Shown: positions 9,292-16,883 of the stretch, one piece after another
Numbering within the stretch: the stretch's first letter is position 1
How the letters are laid out: each line of letters starts with the position of its first letter
Translations under genes and position numbers: made by a program
Origin: Nocardia camponoti
GTDB taxonomy: Bacteria; Actinomycetota; Actinomycetes; Mycobacteriales; Mycobacteriaceae
DNA: 64,000 nt
Reading direction: 5' to 3'
NCBI RefSeq assembly: GCF_014646135.1
Contig: NZ_BMMW01000001.1
Coordinates: 141,570-205,569, forward strand
The notes under the pieces: generated by a model
What the model was told of the DNA's origin: nothing
Database searches by the model: none
Seen by the model: only the letters and a program-made list of their open reading frames with translations

Positions 9292-10784
9292 CCGCCGACG
9301 CCCCGCCGAAGAGTCGGCTCACCGGCCGCATCGCCGTGAGCAACACCGTGGCGATGCTGGCGAGTCGCGTGTTCTGCGCGGCACTCGGGTTGGTCGCGAC
9401 CATGGTGATCGCGCGAATGTTGCCCGGCGTCGAATGGGGTTATTTCTCCTTCGTTTTCGGGCTGCTTGGCATGCTCGCGATCATCACCGATCTCGGGGTG
9501 GGTCGCGCGGTCATCGGGAAGCTCGTACATGGCGAACCCGACGAGGTCGCCGAGATCGCTACCTCGTTCATCGTGCTGCGCACCCTGCTCGGGTTACTCG
9601 GTTACGTCATCGCGGTCGGGTACGTGGTGGTGTCCGGGTGTCCGCGCGAAGTAATCGTCGCGACCGCGCTCGCTGGCATCGTCGTTGTCATCGCGACCCC
9701 GAGCCACGCGCTGACCGTGCTGTTCGAGTCGACCATGCGCATGACCGTGGTCGCCGCGAGCGAGGCGCTGGCGCGCGCGGTGCAGGTCGCGTTGACCGTG
9801 CTGGCCGTCCTGTGGGCACCAACATTGCTGGTCGTGATCGTTCCCGCGCTGATCTATGAGCTCGTTTCGATCGGGATCAAGATCGTCGGCGTCGCCCGTG
9901 GACTCGGCGGCCCGATTCCCGCGCGGCACATCCAGTTCAGTTGGTGGGGGCCGATGCTGCGTGAGGCGTTGCCGCTGAGCATCGGGCTCGCGCTGATCAT
10001 CATGTTGCAGAAGGTCGGGCTGCTGCTACTCGGCCACTTCGACACCTTCGAATCGGTTGGTCATTTCGCTGTCGGGATGAAGTTCGCCGACCTGCTCGAC
10101 ACCGCGGCGGTCGCGGTGATCGCACCGGTGACGACGCTGCTCGTCGCGGTCTGGCCGGCCGACCCAACCCGATTCCGGCAGTACTTCCGGCAGGGGACCG
10201 CCGCGCTTGCCGCCTTGATGTTCCTCGCACTTGTCGCGTTTTGGCCCGTCGCCGATGACGTGATCGCGCTGCTTTTCGGGCAAGCGTTCACCATCGCCGA
10301 CACCGCGAGCCGGGTCCAGATCGTCGCCGCGCTATTCGGCGCGCTAGCTCACCTCGCGTTGGTAGCGCTGATGGCGGCGGGGCGAAGCACGCTCATTCCA
10401 GGGGTGGCCGCCGCGGCGCTGGCGGTGAATCTCGTTGTCGCGTGGCCGCTCATTGCCGCCGATTCCTTCACCGGCGCGGCCGTCGCCGGGCTGGTTGCCC
10501 AGGTTGTGCTGCTTGTCGCGATATGGGTTGCGCTGCGGGTCGCCGTCGGCATTCGCCGATTGATTCCGCTGTGGCCCATGAGCCTCCTTGCCGTCGCGGC
10601 GGCGGGCGTCGCGTGGGCCGGTACTGTTGTCGCGCGGCAGTGGGAACCCCCGTGGCTCCTCACCGCGGCGGTGGTCAGCGTGGGTTACCTTGTTCTCGCC
10701 AGCGCGGTGCTGCACTTCACTGTTGGACTCACTATCACGCGCTTGCGAGGGCACAAACCTGATGACACTGTGGCGGATCGCTAG
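9288..10784 (+). CDS. Wzx-type polysaccharide flippase (MOP superfamily)
   Basis: 498 residues with about 12-14 hydrophobic helices and short polar loops. The N-terminus (AVSNTVAMLASRVFCAALGLVAT) and the pattern of charged residues in helices 1-2 fit the oligosaccharide flippase/MVF-like group. It would translocate undecaprenyl-linked repeat units from the cytoplasmic to the outer leaflet for the polymerase encoded just upstream. The start overlaps the preceding glycosyltransferase by 4 bp. The 3' end overlaps the following lipoprotein gene by 23 bp. Confidence 0.88.
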   Translation: MTADAPPKSRLTGRIAVSNTVAMLASRVFCAALGLVATMVIARMLPGVEWGYFSFVFGLLGMLAIITDLGVGRAVIGKLVHGEPDEVAEIATSFIVLRTLLGLLGYVIAVGYVVVSGCPREVIVATALAGIVVVIATPSHALTVLFESTMRMTVVAASEALARAVQVALTVLAVLWAPTLLVVIVPALIYELVSIGIKIVGVARGLGGPIPARHIQFSWWGPMLREALPLSIGLALIIMLQKVGLLLLGHFDTFESVGHFAVGMKFADLLDTAAVAVIAPVTTLLVAVWPADPTRFRQYFRQGTAALAALMFLALVAFWPVADDVIALLFGQAFTIADTASRVQIVAALFGALAHLALVALMAAGRSTLIPGVAAAALAVNLVVAWPLIAADSFTGAAVAGLVAQVVLLVAIWVALRVAVGIRRLIPLWPMSLLAVAAAGVAWAGTVVARQWEPPWLLTAAVVSVGYLVLASAVLHFTVGLTITRLRGHKPDDTVADR

Positions 10785-11847
10785 GCTGCGCGGTGTCGCT
10801 TCCTTCCTTGTCGCCGTTGTCGCCGTGACCGTGGTTGGCTGCGGCGCACCGAGTCGTTCTAATGCGGCCCCGGAGATCATTAATCCCACGGGGCTGGGGA
10901 TCTCCGGCGGCCACGGTTGGCAGGCGTTGAGCCAAACCGAGCTCGACCGTCAGCTCACCATCGTCGCCGACACCGGCGCGAAATGGATTCGCATCGACCT
11001 CGACTGGTCGGGTATCGAACCGCGACGCGGACACCAGGATTGGGCCGACTCCGATCGGGTCGTCAATTCCGCACGCGCACATGGTCTTTACGTGCTTGCG
11101 ATCCTGACCTACACGCCCCGCTGGGCGATGCGCGACCGGACCGGCGACGACAAGGCGGCACCTGATCCCGCGCTTTACGGCCAGTTCGTCGCTGACGCAA
11201 TTGAACGGTATCGCAGCAAGATTCGGCACTGGGAAGTGTGGAACGAACCCAATATCGACACCTTTTTCCGACCGAAACCTGACGTCGGGCTGTACGCGCA
11301 GTTGCTGCATCAAGCCGCGATGGCGGTGCGGGTGCGCCAACCGGGTGGCCAGGTGATCGTGGGTGGGCTCGCCCCCGCCGCCGACGACGGGACCGACATC
11401 GCACCGACGACGTTCCTGGAACGGCTTTACGCGTTGGGTGCCGAGTCGGATTTCGATGCTGTCGCCCTGCATCCCTATTCGTATCCGGAACCCCCGTCGG
11501 TGTCGGGTCGGGACAATGCTTTTGGCAACCTGTCCCGGGTCCGCGCGATCATGGACAGGCACGGTGATATCGGTAAACGGGTGTGGCCCACCGAATTTGG
11601 CGCACCAACGGGCACCGCATCGAGTGCCGTCAGTGAGGAAACGCAGGCGCGCATCGTCGCCGAGGGTCTTGGGGTGATGGCGACAATGCGCGGGCTTGGT
11701 CCGGTTTTCGTGTATTCGCTTGTTGACGCGGGTGATGACCGCGCTGATCAGGAGGACAATTTCGGCATGCTGCGCCGTGACTATTCCGCCAAGCCCGCGT
11801 TCGCGGTGCTGCGGGCAAACGCGAAGGCACTCGATGTCCCACGCTAG
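10762..11847 (+). CDS. Secreted lipoprotein glycoside hydrolase, GH39/PslG-like
   Basis: 361 residues from an ATG at 10762; a longer open frame upstream only overlaps the flippase. A hydrophobic leader ends in a lipobox VVGC, with Cys27 as the lipidated residue. The mature part is a (beta/alpha)8-type hydrolase. WEVWNEPN holds the probable acid/base Glu162, and VWPTEFGAP holds the probable nucleophile Glu278. GH39 enzymes such as PslG of Pseudomonas are encoded within exopolysaccharide operons and trim the polymer. This context, with Wzx and Wzy next door, argues for the same function here. It is probably anchored to the outer face of the cytoplasmic membrane. GH5-like enzymes share this architecture, so the exact family is open. 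Confidence 0.82.
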   Translation: MTLWRIARLRGVASFLVAVVAVTVVGCGAPSRSNAAPEIINPTGLGISGGHGWQALSQTELDRQLTIVADTGAKWIRIDLDWSGIEPRRGHQDWADSDRVVNSARAHGLYVLAILTYTPRWAMRDRTGDDKAAPDPALYGQFVADAIERYRSKIRHWEVWNEPNIDTFFRPKPDVGLYAQLLHQAAMAVRVRQPGGQVIVGGLAPAADDGTDIAPTTFLERLYALGAESDFDAVALHPYSYPEPPSVSGRDNAFGNLSRVRAIMDRHGDIGKRVWPTEFGAPTGTASSAVSEETQARIVAEGLGVMATMRGLGPVFVYSLVDAGDDRADQEDNFGMLRRDYSAKPAFAVLRANAKALDVPR

Positions 11848-12922
11848 CCGTGACCTGCTGTTCATCGCGCACACCGGCCAAGCGTCGGGTGCGGAAAACG
11901 TGATGCTGTCGCTGGTTGAGGTGGCACTCATGCGGGGCGATCGCGTACGGGTCGCGTGCCCTGATGGGCCCTTGTGCGCGCGGCTGCCTGACGGGGTTTC
12001 GCGTGTTGTCATCCCCCCGCTCGGGTTGACCGGTGAGCGGGGTGCGCGACGGCTCGTCGCCGCCTCAGTGATGTTCGCGCGGTGGGCGCGGGCCGCTTTC
12101 GTGTTACGGAAACCGTTGCGCTCCAGTCAAGTTGACGTGATCATCAACTCGACGATGGCGTTGCCCGCCGTCGCGTTGGCGCGGCCGGATCGCGCGACGA
12201 CAACGTGGCTCGTTCATGACATCCTCGCGAGCGGGCGTCAGTACGCGGCGGCGCGCGCGGGACGTCGGGCGGTTCGGCACGCGGTCGCGGTGTCGGAAGC
12301 GGCGGCCACTCCGGTTCGCGCACAAGGGATTTCGGTGTCGGTCGCCGTGAACGGAGTGACGTGGCCGGTTGACGCCGCGTCCGCGCCCGCGGTTAGGGAA
12401 CCCGCCGTGATCGGGATTCTCGGGGTGATCACCGAATGGAAAGGTCACCACGTGTTGCTCGACGCGGTCGCGCGCGTGCCTGACGTTGTCGTCGAAATCG
12501 CGGGATCGGCGCTGCCTGGCGACGAGGAGTATCTCGCCCAATTGCGTACGCGCGCAGCAAAACCTGATCTTGCGGGCCGGGTGCGATTCCTTGGCCGCGT
12601 CGATGCGCTGCCGACGCTGCGCGGATGGGACGCGCTGGTTTCAGCGAGCGTTTTGCCCGAGGCGGGTCAGCTGGTTGTGCTTGAGGCGATGAGTGTGGGG
12701 ATACCCGTGATCGCGACCGACCACGGGGGATACGCCGACGAGCGCGTAATGGTGTGCGTGCCCCCGAACGATGCGGGCGCGTTGGCGAAGGGGATCGCCG
12801 GTCTGGTCACGGATCTTGCGCTGCGCCAACGGCTTTCGTTGGCAGGGCGCGCGCGGGTACGGGAGTCACATGACCGTTCGGTGACGGTGCTGGCCATGCT
12901 GGACGCCTTGGTGCGCGAGTAA
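11834..12922 (+). CDS. GT4-family glycosyltransferase, last gene of the rightward polysaccharide operon
   Basis: 362 residues from an ATG at 11834, overlapping the glycosidase gene by 14 bp. A longer in-frame extension to 11696 is only the overlap. The N-terminus FIAHTGQASGAENVMLSLV is the usual acceptor-side start of family 4. The C-terminal domain contains GVITEWKGHHVLLDAV, LGRVDALPTLRGWDALVSAS and LPEAGQLVVLEAMSVGIPVIA with the E-x7-E pair. The operon ends here, followed by a bidirectional terminator hairpin. Donor and acceptor are unknown. Confidence 0.87.
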   Translation: MSHASRDLLFIAHTGQASGAENVMLSLVEVALMRGDRVRVACPDGPLCARLPDGVSRVVIPPLGLTGERGARRLVAASVMFARWARAAFVLRKPLRSSQVDVIINSTMALPAVALARPDRATTTWLVHDILASGRQYAAARAGRRAVRHAVAVSEAAATPVRAQGISVSVAVNGVTWPVDAASAPAVREPAVIGILGVITEWKGHHVLLDAVARVPDVVVEIAGSALPGDEEYLAQLRTRAAKPDLAGRVRFLGRVDALPTLRGWDALVSASVLPEAGQLVVLEAMSVGIPVIATDHGGYADERVMVCVPPNDAGALAKGIAGLVTDLALRQRLSLAGRARVRESHDRSVTVLAMLDALVRE

Positions 12923-12989
12923 TCGACGGCGCACAGCAGGCGGGCGACCCTCGCTTGGTGCCAGATTCGGGCGTCGGATGGGACTCGAA

Positions 12990-13021
12990 CGGCCGCCCAC
13001 CTATGCGCAGGTGGGCGGCCG
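12990..13021. terminator. Bidirectional terminator hairpin between converging genes
   Basis: A perfect 13-bp stem (12990-13002 with 13009-13021) closes a 6-nt loop. The stem is very GC-rich. It lies between the ends of the rightward polysaccharide operon (12922) and the leftward porin gene (13033), where it can serve both. A short T-containing run follows on the + strand. Confidence 0.75.
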
Positions 13022-13032
13022 CTTAGTTTGTG

Positions 13033-13653
13033 CTAGTTCGAGAACGTCGGGCCGTACGTCACGACCGTATCGCCCGTCGCGCCAACAACTTTCACGAACG
13101 GGCGCACGTTGGTCTGGCCGAGCACCCCGGTGACCGTGCCGTGGAAGCCCGACAGACGCAGGACGCCGTTCGCGCCCGACACGTCGGCACCGGCCACCTC
13201 AACTTCGCGGATACCGGGGCCGAAACCCGCCGTGACCTCGATGCCCGCGCGCGGGATCAGACCGTCGAGCTTGAGGGTGCCGCCGTCGCCGCCGAATTCG
13301 AGACCCAGTGAGGGCGTTGACCATTCGAACTTGATGCGACCGTCCAGCGTGGCCGGGTAACCGATCTGGTAGCCGACGGTGACGTGGCCCGACCACTGCT
13401 CAGCATCGGGACCGGAAACGACGAAACCGGCTTCGCCGCTGTGGAACCACTCACGGGTGAGCGGGTTGCCGTCGAGTGGTGCGACGAAGTTGACGCGGGT
13501 GTCGGATTGCACCGCTTCGATGGTGCGATCGTGGCCGTCACGCACCGAACTGACGCTGTCGACGCCCGCGCCAGCGGGTGCGGTGGCGAAGGTAAGGGCG
13601 ATGGCGAGCGCCGACGCGACGGTGCCGATGCGCAGCGCGCGGGAAGTAAACAC
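13033..13653 (-). CDS. MspA-family outer-membrane porin
   Basis: 206 residues from a GTG at 13653, preceded by GAGGGG. A signal peptide (LRIGTVASALAIALTFATAPAGAG) is followed by a mature part whose key segments match MspA: DGHDRTIEA, PLTREWFHSGEAGFVVSGP, GYQIGYPATL, GPGIREVEVAGADVSGANG, HGTVTG and TGDTVVTYGP. MspA forms an octameric goblet pore in the mycolate outer membrane of Mycobacteriales and takes up small hydrophilic solutes. Length is close to the family norm. It sits inside the polysaccharide locus but has its own hairpin and candidate promoter, so it is probably expressed separately. Confidence 0.92.
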   Translation of the reverse strand: MFTSRALRIGTVASALAIALTFATAPAGAGVDSVSSVRDGHDRTIEAVQSDTRVNFVAPLDGNPLTREWFHSGEAGFVVSGPDAEQWSGHVTVGYQIGYPATLDGRIKFEWSTPSLGLEFGGDGGTLKLDGLIPRAGIEVTAGFGPGIREVEVAGADVSGANGVLRLSGFHGTVTGVLGQTNVRPFVKVVGATGDTVVTYGPTFSN

Positions 13654-13773
13654 AGTAGGGATCCCCTCAGCGAAAACGAATTTCTCCACAAGACGTCGCA
13701 CCAACCCCAATTGGCAGCGGCAGCGACGCTGCTGACCCGCTGGACCGTTCACGGCGCGATCTTGGCTCGCAGA

Positions 13774-13823
13774 ATTATGGCACGCGCGGCCGTCATGTGC
13801 ACGGTAACGAAAAGTACGTTACC
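13774..13823 (-). promoter_or_regulatory. Candidate promoter and inverted repeat upstream of the porin gene
   Basis: On the minus strand an extended -10-like element, TGCCATAAT (core at 13774-13779), lies about 120 bp before the porin start. Further upstream, 13803-13809 and 13817-13823 form a 7-bp inverted repeat around AAAAGTA, overlapping the stop codon of the upstream gene. It could be an operator or a weak terminator without a T tract. This was read by eye only. Confidence 0.35.
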
Positions 13824-14937
13824 CCACACGATTTGGGTCGTTAGCTGCGGAAACTGTGATCGGACCGGTCGGATCGTCAACCACCCAGCGGCCGTCGAGA
13901 CCCGGTAGCGCGGTGCTTACTTCGGCAAGCAAATCGGGCAGGGTGAGCAGCACCGCGTCGGGGTTGGCCGCGACGAGTTCGGTGGGCGTGATGATGGGGA
14001 CGTCGGTGCCTGGCATGCGCCGCCCGGCCTTCGCTGGCGAAGCATCCGCCACGGCTGTCAGGAGCGACGTATTCGCGCCAGCCAGCGCGAAGAGCGCTAC
14101 CGCACGTGACGCGGCACCGTAGGCGTAAACCCGTTGGCCCCGTTGGGCATTCAGCCACTCGCGGAGCGCGGTGACGTGCCCGGTGACGCTGTCGCCGAAG
14201 CCGGCGAGCGCTTGCGGGGTGAGCGCGGCTCGCTCGGCCTGGTCAACTCGCTCGACGCTCGCATGTGCGGGGTGGTCGCCGTGGCGGGCGGCGAGGAGGA
14301 CGGTGCCGCCGTAGAGGTCGAATTCCCACGCGCGCACGATCGACATGCCAACGGCGGCAAGCGATTTCCTGACCGCCTCGAGGGTGTAGTAGGCGAAGTG
14401 CCCATGCCGCAGCGCGTTCCACTGCCCATCACGCACGATCGTGGCGAGCGAATGGTATTGCAGGAGAAGGACTCCGGTGTCGCTTGTCGCGGCGGCGCGG
14501 TGCGCGAAGGCGGCCCGTTGGTCGGGTTCGTGCATGATGCCGAAGCAGTCGAGGACGACGTCAGCGGGGGAGTTGTCGTCCTGGGTGAACCCGCGCGCGG
14601 TGAGCAGCGGAACCCAAGTGCCGCCATGCGGGCTGCCGAATTCACGCACGGTTGCGCCGTCCAGCAGCCCGGCCGCCGCGACTCGCTTCACCGCGTCGGT
14701 CGCCTGCTCGCGCAACGCAAGGGGTTCGACGCCGCGCGGTTCGGACGTGACGGTGTCGTCGTCAGCCAGCTGCGCTAGGCCGCACGTCGCGCACCGGTCC
14801 ATCCGCAGCGGGTGGCCGACTTCGCTCGCGGCGACAGGCTCGTCGGCGGGCGGGAAGTAGTCAGCTGCGGGCGCGGCGCCCAAGTCGAGGAGCACGGTCA
14901 GGTCGGTGCTCGGGCAGGCGCGGCACGTGCGGGTCAT
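13819..14937 (-). CDS. C-methyltransferase-family protein (TylCIII/KijD1-like) with altered catalytic motifs
   Basis: 372 residues from an ATG at 14937. Architecture is that of NDP-sugar C-methyltransferases: an N-terminal zinc-type region (CRAC and CATC pairs, about residues 4-60), a central Rossmann methyltransferase part, and a C-terminal domain (YAYGAASRAVALF). The central domain has drifted from the norm. The SAM motif usually seen as E(V/I)(A/G)SNDG reads EFGSPHGG here, and the catalytic YHEHF stretch reads RHGHF. The paralogue at 18298-19539 keeps both. It may bind another ligand, methylate differently or be inactive. It is divergent from the epimerase gene at 14952 across only 14 bp. 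Confidence 0.8.
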   Translation of the reverse strand: MTRTCRACPSTDLTVLLDLGAAPAADYFPPADEPVAASEVGHPLRMDRCATCGLAQLADDDTVTSEPRGVEPLALREQATDAVKRVAAAGLLDGATVREFGSPHGGTWVPLLTARGFTQDDNSPADVVLDCFGIMHEPDQRAAFAHRAAATSDTGVLLLQYHSLATIVRDGQWNALRHGHFAYYTLEAVRKSLAAVGMSIVRAWEFDLYGGTVLLAARHGDHPAHASVERVDQAERAALTPQALAGFGDSVTGHVTALREWLNAQRGQRVYAYGAASRAVALFALAGANTSLLTAVADASPAKAGRRMPGTDVPIITPTELVAANPDAVLLTLPDLLAEVSTALPGLDGRWVVDDPTGPITVSAANDPNRVG

Positions 14938-14951
14938 GACAGGATGTCCTT

Positions 14952-15515
14952 GTGCGTATCGAGGCGACCGAGTTGGTCGACGTTGTAGTGCTGATTCCCG
15001 AACCATTCCGCGACGAGCGCGGGCTGTTCACCCGCACATTCGACGCCACGGAATTCGACACTCACCTTGGCAAACCCGGTGCGTCGGCGGCATTCGTGCA
15101 GGACTCGCAATCGCGGTCGGTGCGCGGGGTGATTCGCGGGATGCACGGGCGCGGCGGGCGAGGTGAGGCCAAGCTGGTGCGGTGCGCGCGGGGGACCGTT
15201 CACGACGTGCTCGTCGACATCCGCCCGGACTCGCCCACTTTCGGTAAACAGCAGGCGTTCACCCTCGACGACGAGACCTTCACCCACCTCTACGTTCCGC
15301 CGGGTTTCCTGCATGGCTTCCAGGCCATCACCGACGTCGCCGACGTCTGCTACCGCATCGACCGCCCCCACGACCCCACCGAGGACATCGGCGTCGCCTA
15401 CAACGACCCCGACCTCGCGATCGAGTGGCCGCTGCCGGTCACCATCGTGTCCCCGCGCGACGCGAGCGCGGCGAGCTACGCCGACCTGCGGACCAAGCTC
15501 GGCGGAACGGGCTAG
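14952..15515 (+). CDS. RmlC-like NDP-4-keto-sugar 3,5-epimerase (cupin)
   Basis: 187 residues from a GTG at 14952. Motifs in order are FRDERGLFTRTF, FVQDSQSRSVRGVIRGMH (with the catalytic histidine following RG), GTVHDVLVDIRPDSPTFGK and YVPPGFLHGFQ. These are the landmarks of dTDP-4-dehydrorhamnose 3,5-epimerases. The stretch after the catalytic histidine reads GRGGRGEAK instead of the usual YQ...EAKLV spacing. That suggests a nucleotide-sugar substrate other than the rhamnose precursor, or 3-epimerase activity only. The other Rml enzymes are not in the window, but the neighbours act on nucleotide sugars. Confidence 0.82.
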   Translation: MRIEATELVDVVVLIPEPFRDERGLFTRTFDATEFDTHLGKPGASAAFVQDSQSRSVRGVIRGMHGRGGRGEAKLVRCARGTVHDVLVDIRPDSPTFGKQQAFTLDDETFTHLYVPPGFLHGFQAITDVADVCYRIDRPHDPTEDIGVAYNDPDLAIEWPLPVTIVSPRDASAASYADLRTKLGGTG

Positions 15516-15590
15516 GAGACCGGGCGATCGAGCGGCGTTCCCCTCTGCGGCATGGGCCTGAGCACCGTTCGCCTTGACGAGCGGTTCCCC

Positions 15591-15800
15591 GGCGGTGGTC
15601 ACGTGGGCGAGCCGGGGCCTGGCGGTGGTCGCCGGGGCGAGCTGGGGCCCGGCGGTGGTCGCCGGGGCGAGCTGGGGCCCGGCGGTGGTCGCCGGGGCGA
15701 GCTGGGGCCCGGCAGTGGTCCCCGGGGCGAGCCAGGGGACGGCGGTGGTCACCTGGGGGACCCGGGGCCCGGCGGTGGTCGCCTGGGTGGCGCGGCTCGG
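15591..15800. repeat. 30-bp tandem repeat (minisatellite), about seven copies, in the 325-bp gap between converging genes
   Basis: Seven consecutive 30-bp units run from 15591. The three units 15621-15710 are identical to one another and the outer ones are diverged. The unit starts GGCGGTGGTC and is strongly G-rich on the + strand. The gap 15516-15840 holds no supported gene: open frames through the repeat (for example 15552-15929) exist only because 30 is a multiple of three. The perfect central copies suggest recent expansion and likely copy-number variation between strains. Confidence 0.9.
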
Positions 15801-15835
15801 TGTAGCGCTGTCGCGTGCGGACAGCGCCACCCAGG
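15782..15835. terminator. Nested alternative hairpins between converging genes
   Basis: A perfect 12-bp inverted repeat (15782-15793 with 15824-15835) encloses an 8-bp inverted repeat (15805-15812 with 15820-15827). The two share bases 15824-15827, so they compete. The site is between the stops of genes ending at 15515 (+) and 15841 (-), the usual place for a bidirectional terminator. No T tract is seen. Confidence 0.5.
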
Positions 15836-15840
15836 CAGCG

Positions 15841-16878
15841 CTAAGCGGTCGCGGGCGCACTCACCCGCCGCAGGTTCGCGTCGAGTTCGCCCGCGTCGCA
15901 CAGGCTTTGCAGGTGCGGCAGGCGCGTGAAGCGCTGGAAGAACGCCTCCGAGGTGAGCCCACGCGCGGTGTATTCGCGGGCCAGTTCCTCAGCGCCAGCC
16001 GGGACCGTCCACTCGGCTTCGAAGCCCAAAACCGTTCTGGCGAGCGAGAAGTCGACCCGATACGACCGGGGGTCGGCACCGTACTCACCGGTGATGACCA
16101 ACGTCGAGTTCGGCACCGCGTCGACAACCGCACCGGCGATCTCGGCGACGGTCAGGTTGTTGCGCTCGGTGCCGACATTGAAAGCGCGGCAAGCGATGTC
16201 GGCCTTGGGCGCGGTCAAGCACGTCAGGAACGCGGTGGCGATATCGCGCGCGTGCACCAGCGGACGCCACGGGGTGCCATCCGACAGCACCCGCACCTCG
16301 CCGGTCAGCACCGCGTAACCAACCAGATTGTTGAGCACGATATCGGCGCGCAGCCGCGGCGAGAAGCCGAAAGCCGTTGCGTTGCGCAGGAATACGGGCG
16401 TGAAGGTGTCGTCGGCCATCGCGGCGACATCGTCTTCCACCCGTACCTTGCTCTCGGCGTACGGCGTGATCGGCCGCAGCGGCGCGTCCTCGGTGACCAG
16501 CTCGGCACCGGCAGCGCCATACACCGAACACGTCGACGCGTACAAGAACCGTTGCACGCCAGCAGCTTTGGCGAGACGAGCAAGCCGCACCGAGGCGTGG
16601 TGGTTGATGTCGTAGGTGATCTCGGGTGCGAGCGCGCCAAGCGGATCGTTCGACAGCGCGGCCAAGTGGATGACCGCGTCGAACCCGCGCAACTGCTCTT
16701 CGGTCACTTCGCGCAGGTCAACGCGAAAACTGCCGTCCGGGTCGCCCGCGAAGTCGCCAAGCAGGCAATCGGCGAAATAACCGATGTCGAGCCCAACGAC
16801 CGTGTGGCCCGCCGCGCGCAGCATCGGCGTCATCACGGTGCCCAGGTAGCCCTGGTGGCCGGTGACAAGTACCCGCAT
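15841..16878 (-). CDS. Extended SDR: NAD-dependent nucleotide-sugar epimerase/dehydratase
   Basis: 345 residues from an ATG at 16878 with GGGAG upstream; the longer open frame to 16944 overlaps the preceding gene. VTGHQGYLG is the NAD-binding glycine motif, STCSVYG the catalytic serine region, and YAESK the active-site tyrosine and lysine. WRPLVHARDIATAF and FNVGTERNNLTVAEIA are usual for NDP-sugar epimerases and dehydratases of this family. It is the last gene of a four-gene leftward set (methyltransferase, cytidylyltransferase, deacetylase, this gene). The exact sugar cannot be inferred, but the set would make a modified, possibly branched, sugar donor. Confidence 0.85.
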   Translation of the reverse strand: MRVLVTGHQGYLGTVMTPMLRAAGHTVVGLDIGYFADCLLGDFAGDPDGSFRVDLREVTEEQLRGFDAVIHLAALSNDPLGALAPEITYDINHHASVRLARLAKAAGVQRFLYASTCSVYGAAGAELVTEDAPLRPITPYAESKVRVEDDVAAMADDTFTPVFLRNATAFGFSPRLRADIVLNNLVGYAVLTGEVRVLSDGTPWRPLVHARDIATAFLTCLTAPKADIACRAFNVGTERNNLTVAEIAGAVVDAVPNSTLVITGEYGADPRSYRVDFSLARTVLGFEAEWTVPAGAEELAREYTARGLTSEAFFQRFTRLPHLQSLCDAGELDANLRRVSAPATA

Positions 16879-16883
16879 GTTGT

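Noticed and set aside
15591..15800. CRISPR array
   Set aside because: Units are contiguous with no spacers and no cas genes are near.
15552..15929. Possible small Gly/Arg-rich protein encoded by the 30-bp repeat
   Set aside because: The repeat is open in several frames on both strands because its unit is a multiple of three; no good start signal, and it runs antisense into the SDR gene.
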